A stretch of DNA of 20,788 nt, taken from DATKXO01 sp035528995 (GTDB lineage: Bacteria > Planctomycetota > Phycisphaerae > UBA1845). This document shows positions 17,604 to 20,788 of the stretch, in pieces. Location: contig DATKXO010000055.1 of assembly GCA_035528995.1 (NCBI GenBank), positions 1 to 20,788 on the forward strand. Direction: 5' to 3'. The notes under the pieces were generated by a model, which was not told where the DNA came from, ran no database searches, and saw only the letters and a list, made by a program, of their open reading frames with translations. Position 1 is the stretch's first letter; each line of letters starts with the position of its first letter. The translations under genes were made by a program, and so were the position numbers.

Positions 17604-19274
17604 ATGCGTCTCTTCCGTCGAGGTCCGTTTTCAACCGCCGCGATTCTATTGATCCTGGCGACCGCGTCGGGGTGCCCCAAGCAGGAAACAACGCCGCCAC
17701 AGCCCGCTCCGCGACCCGTGACGGTGCTCGAGCTGCGCCGCATTGATCCGGCGGAGAAACTGCGCCTCACCGGCTCGGTCGAGTCGTGGAAAGAGCAGAA
17801 CGTCGCCTTCGAGATCGGCGGGCGCGTCGACTGGGTCGTCGACCAGGGCCAAGACGTCAAGGGGCGTCTGACCAACCCCGATGGCGACATCGTGACACAG
17901 GGCACGGTGCTGGCCCGCTTGGACCCCACGCGCTACGAGCTGGCGGTCGCCACCGCCGAGGCGGACGTGGCCAACGTCGCGGCCCGGATCGCGGAGGTCC
18001 AGATCGAACTGGACCAGGTTCTGCCGCACAAGCTGGCAGCGGCCGAGGCCCAACGCGACCGGGCACACAACGACCTCGAACGCCTCAAACGCTTGGTCAG
18101 GCAGGAGGCCGGCAGCGCCACCGAATACTACCGCGAGGAGGCCGCCTACCAGGTCGCCCAGGCCACCGTCCAGGAGGTCGAGGCCGCCGTCGCCGCCAAG
18201 CATGCCGAGGTCCAGGCGTTGAAAGCCAGGGAGGATCAGGCAAGCGAACACACCAGGCAGGCGCGCAACGACCTCGAGTACTGCACACTGATCTGCCCGC
18301 TCGACGGTCGTGTCGCCGAGGTGCATGTGATCCCTGGCACCTACGTCCAGCCGGGCCAGCCGGTTGCCAGAGTCGTCATGATGGACCCGCTGAAGGTCAG
18401 CGTCGTTGTCCCCGCGGAGACCGCCCGAACGCTGAACCTCAAAGACACCGTCTACGTCTGCCCGCCCGACGGTGGCGAACCGCGCCCGGCCCCCGTCTGG
18501 CTGAAGGACACCGTGGCGGGCTCAGTCACGCCGGTGTCCCGGATCGGCATCCTGCTTCGCAACCAGAAGGTCCGCCCGGCCGGTCCGGACGATCCCGCCC
18601 TGCCCGACCTGCCGTTTGTGCAGGAGATCTGGCCCATCACCCTGCTCGACGTCGGCCATCCCGACGGCGCCCTCGGCACCGAGGTGTCCGCGATCTGCAC
18701 GGATCCGGCCGAAGGCTACCATTACGTCTGGCATATCGAGGACAGCCAGGACCGGCCCGCTCCGCCCCCCGAGGGAGCCGTCCTCCGCCTGCGGAAAGTG
18801 CGCGTCGAGGTCGGCGAAAGAGTGTTGCGTGCGCCCGGCCTGTTCCGTCTTCAGGAACTGACCGACACCGGCGGTCTGGGGCCGACGGCCAACGTTGCCG
18901 CAGGCGTGCCCGACACCGTGGCGGACGGCGACCGCGCTCTCTTCGCGCCTGAACGCTGGTTGTTCCGACCCGGCGATCCGCTTGAGGTGTCGCTCAAGCG
19001 GCCCGGAGCGGACACCGGTTTCTACGTCCCCATACAGGCCGTTCTGCCGGTGAACGAGACGACCGGCCACGTCTACATCGTCGAGGACGGGCTGGCCGCC
19101 AGGGTCGATGTGGGCCTGACCACCAGGATCGGCGACCTGCAGGGCATCAAAGCCGCCGCCGCCACGGATGAGCAGAGAATCACGGACGGCACGCCGGTGA
19201 TCCTGAAAGAGGTACAGTACCTGATATCCGGCGAACTCGTCCGCGTCGTCCAGACGGAGGACCTGCAGCCGTGA
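17604..19274 (+). CDS. HlyD/RND-type periplasmic adaptor lipoprotein
   Basis: A 556-residue membrane-fusion protein of the efflux adaptor class. The N-terminus has a basic start, a hydrophobic segment and a lipobox ASGC, with lipidation expected at Cys24. Two half-lipoyl segments (about 60-110 and 225-258, with CPLDGRVAEVHVIPGTYVQPGQ) flank a long alpha-helical hairpin (about 111-225). A beta-barrel domain starts near 262. About 300-455 is an extra stretch not typical of these adaptors, and a membrane-proximal part (FYVPIQAVLP, about 473 on) closes the protein. Normal RND adaptors are about 350-400 residues, so this one is long. Such proteins join an inner-membrane pump to an outer-membrane channel, but neither lies beside it in the window. 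GGAG is 6 bases before the ATG. The 195-bp gap before it holds no recognised element. Confidence 0.88.
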   Translation: MRLFRRGPFSTAAILLILATASGCPKQETTPPQPAPRPVTVLELRRIDPAEKLRLTGSVESWKEQNVAFEIGGRVDWVVDQGQDVKGRLTNPDGDIVTQGTVLARLDPTRYELAVATAEADVANVAARIAEVQIELDQVLPHKLAAAEAQRDRAHNDLERLKRLVRQEAGSATEYYREEAAYQVAQATVQEVEAAVAAKHAEVQALKAREDQASEHTRQARNDLEYCTLICPLDGRVAEVHVIPGTYVQPGQPVARVVMMDPLKVSVVVPAETARTLNLKDTVYVCPPDGGEPRPAPVWLKDTVAGSVTPVSRIGILLRNQKVRPAGPDDPALPDLPFVQEIWPITLLDVGHPDGALGTEVSAICTDPAEGYHYVWHIEDSQDRPAPPPEGAVLRLRKVRVEVGERVLRAPGLFRLQELTDTGGLGPTANVAAGVPDTVADGDRALFAPERWLFRPGDPLEVSLKRPGADTGFYVPIQAVLPVNETTGHVYIVEDGLAARVDVGLTTRIGDLQGIKAAAATDEQRITDGTPVILKEVQYLISGELVRVVQTEDLQP

Positions 19275-19369
19275 GACGGAACCTGACGAACGAGGGGCAG
19301 CACTAGGTACGACTTCGGATCTGCGAGAGCCCGCCCCGACCTTTTGACCGGCAAACAGGAGATCGCCTC

Positions 19370-20788
19370 ATGCTTCGCGTAGCACGGAACCATCACGTGG
19401 CTGGCGGATTCGGGTCCGCCCGATTGTTCTTGATCGTCTTCGTTGCGGGCTTGGCCGGGACATCAACGGCGCACGCCCAGACCACCATCCAGGCCGGTTC
19501 GGACTTCTGGGCCACGGTCGGCAACGGCCAGACCTACCAGGACTTCTCCGAGACTCCGATTCCGGCCGACTTCTTCGGCCTCGGTTCGGAGCCGTTCGCC
19601 GGCGTCGTCGAGTTCCAGGGCATTGAGCTGAATTTCAACCCCAGCTTCGCCCCGCCGGAGGGTGTTGATCTGGGACTGACCGACACCATCGTCACGCGAA
19701 CGCAGGACGCGACCCTCAACGGTCCGGGCAGCCAGGCCACCGTGCCGATCGAGATCACCGCCCTCAGCCTGATCAGCACACAACCGATCACCGTAATGAT
19801 CGACGGCCAACCGACACTGTGGGACGTGGAAGTGCAACTGTCGCTGGAAGTGCCACAGCTGGCCGGTCAGATGACCATCCGCCAGACCGGCGACGACGGC
19901 GGCACGTTCGATTCGGTTCTTCCCGTCCTGCCGGTGTTCATCTTCGTCGAGCTGGCCAGCGACCCGTTGAATGTCCTTCTCGTCGACACCGGTCTGGGCG
20001 AATTCGAGGACCTGGCCGTCGAGCTGACCGCGACGGACGTCCCCTGGGTATTCGACAGCGGGGACCTCGAGATTCTGCAACTGGACCAGCCCATCGAGCT
20101 GGCCAATTTCACCAGCGTGCTGCCCACCTCGACCAACTTCTTCGGCGGGATCACCGTGTTTCCCGACACGACCGAGCGCCGCTGCCAGTTCCTGCTCGAG
20201 GTGTCCCGGCTGGCCCGTCACGGCATCCTGCCGCTCCCCCTCGGCGACAGCCTCGACGTGGACGACGACGGCATCCCCGACCTCTGCGACAGTTGTCGAA
20301 TCACCCCCAACCCGGGCCAGGAGGACTCCGACGACGACTACATCGGAGACGTCTGCGACAACTGTCCCGAAGTTTCCAACCCGGACCAGGCCGACGACGA
20401 CGAGGACGACGTCGGCAATGCCTGCCAGACGGACGGACTGGACGGCGGGGACGGCGCTGAACCCGCGTCTCTTCTGTCGGCCAACCCTGACGTGGATTTC
20501 GACGCCCTCGTCGCCGGCCAGCCCATCGTCCTTGTGGCCCCGCTCCCCACAATCGAGAGCCAGGCGACCGACGCCGAGTGCGACTGCTCCTGGTCCGCCG
20601 ACGGCGACGGCGCCTTCGATCCGACCGACTCCTGTCAGACCGAGTACACGCCGGCCGCCGACGACTCGACGATCTCCGTGGACGTCGCTTGCCTGGACGG
20701 TGCGGCCGGCACCTTCGACCAGACCGTGACGGTGCAGCCGGACGGCGCCGAGGGCGAGGGCGAAGGCGAGGGCGAGGGCGAGGGCGAA
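19370..20788 (+). CDS. Secreted protein with thrombospondin type 3 repeats and EGEGEG linker (partial)
   Basis: An open frame of 473 codons that continues past the right edge. A signal peptide (about residues 1-38, ending STAHAQ) precedes a beta-rich domain (about 40-290) of no recognised family. Then come aspartate-rich repeats of thrombospondin type 3 type (about 296-353), with units such as DVDDDGIPDLCDSC and DSDDDYIGDVCDNCP, which bind calcium in known proteins. A cysteine-containing, Ig/PKD-like stretch (about 390-455) follows and the visible part ends in an (EG)n run. The start has CAGGAGA 8 bases upstream. It follows the adaptor gene by 95 bp; a functional link is unknown. Such linkers usually join a second domain, which would lie outside the window. 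Confidence 0.85.
   Translation, partial: MLRVARNHHVAGGFGSARLFLIVFVAGLAGTSTAHAQTTIQAGSDFWATVGNGQTYQDFSETPIPADFFGLGSEPFAGVVEFQGIELNFNPSFAPPEGVDLGLTDTIVTRTQDATLNGPGSQATVPIEITALSLISTQPITVMIDGQPTLWDVEVQLSLEVPQLAGQMTIRQTGDDGGTFDSVLPVLPVFIFVELASDPLNVLLVDTGLGEFEDLAVELTATDVPWVFDSGDLEILQLDQPIELANFTSVLPTSTNFFGGITVFPDTTERRCQFLLEVSRLARHGILPLPLGDSLDVDDDGIPDLCDSCRITPNPGQEDSDDDYIGDVCDNCPEVSNPDQADDDEDDVGNACQTDGLDGGDGAEPASLLSANPDVDFDALVAGQPIVLVAPLPTIESQATDAECDCSWSADGDGAFDPTDSCQTEYTPAADDSTISVDVACLDGAAGTFDQTVTVQPDGAEGEGEGEGEGEGE
20750..20788 (+). repeat. Hexanucleotide tandem repeat encoding (Glu-Gly)n
   Basis: Units GAGGGC, with one GAAGGC variant at 20762, repeat six times from 20750 and a seventh begins at the window edge. 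The repeat stays in frame with the coding sequence and would change length by whole dipeptides. Confidence 0.9.

Noticed and set aside
17398..17700. Minus-strand frame of 100 codons over the gap before the adaptor gene
   Set aside because: It overlaps the start of the adaptor gene, has no ribosome site and no recognisable motif.

Overview
The window looks like chromosomal DNA from a high-GC bacterium of the Planctomycetes lineage (probably Phycisphaerae-like) or a close PVC relative. The reasons are protein style and gene content, not a marker gene. There are large secreted multidomain proteins with dockerin, HAF and DCNxNGxxDxC repeats, a protein with thrombospondin type 3 repeats and an EGEGEG linker, a giant alpha-2-macroglobulin with an N-terminal helical repeat region, and a MoxR / DUF58 / BatA-like gene cluster. 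No rRNA, tRNA, transposase or CRISPR array was seen.

Left part (1-4694, minus strand): an operon in the order moxR AAA+ ATPase, DUF58 protein, BatA-like von Willebrand A membrane protein, and the first 58 codons of another membrane protein that runs off the left edge. In known families, MoxR ATPases act as chaperones for VWA/DUF58 partners at the membrane. A run of degenerate 7-bp repeats sits on the moxR stop codon.

Centre-left (4815-9615, minus strand): a 1551-residue secreted protein combining a glycine-rich region, an M1-family zinc metallopeptidase with all catalytic motifs, seven HAF repeats, three DCNxNG-type repeats and a C-terminal dockerin-like calcium-binding pair. Two terminator-like hairpins with T6 tracts follow its stop codon and insulate the moxR operon from it.

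Centre (9616-10427): an 812-bp divergent intergenic region. It holds a cluster of GGGCTY motifs and a nested palindrome of about 110 bp with 12-bp perfect arms.

Centre-right (10428-16079, plus strand): a 1883-residue alpha-2-macroglobulin-like protein with an intact GCTEQ thioester, transcribed divergently from the M1 peptidase. Pan-protease inhibitor and secreted protease therefore share one control region.

Right part (16231-20788, plus strand): translation elongation factor P with an altered tip loop, a small four-helix membrane protein of unknown function, a lipoprotein of the HlyD/RND adaptor class with an extra domain-sized insertion and no adjacent pump, and the first 473 codons of a secreted protein with calcium-binding repeats that runs off the right edge inside an EGEGEG tract.

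All functional calls come from reading motifs by eye. No database search was run.
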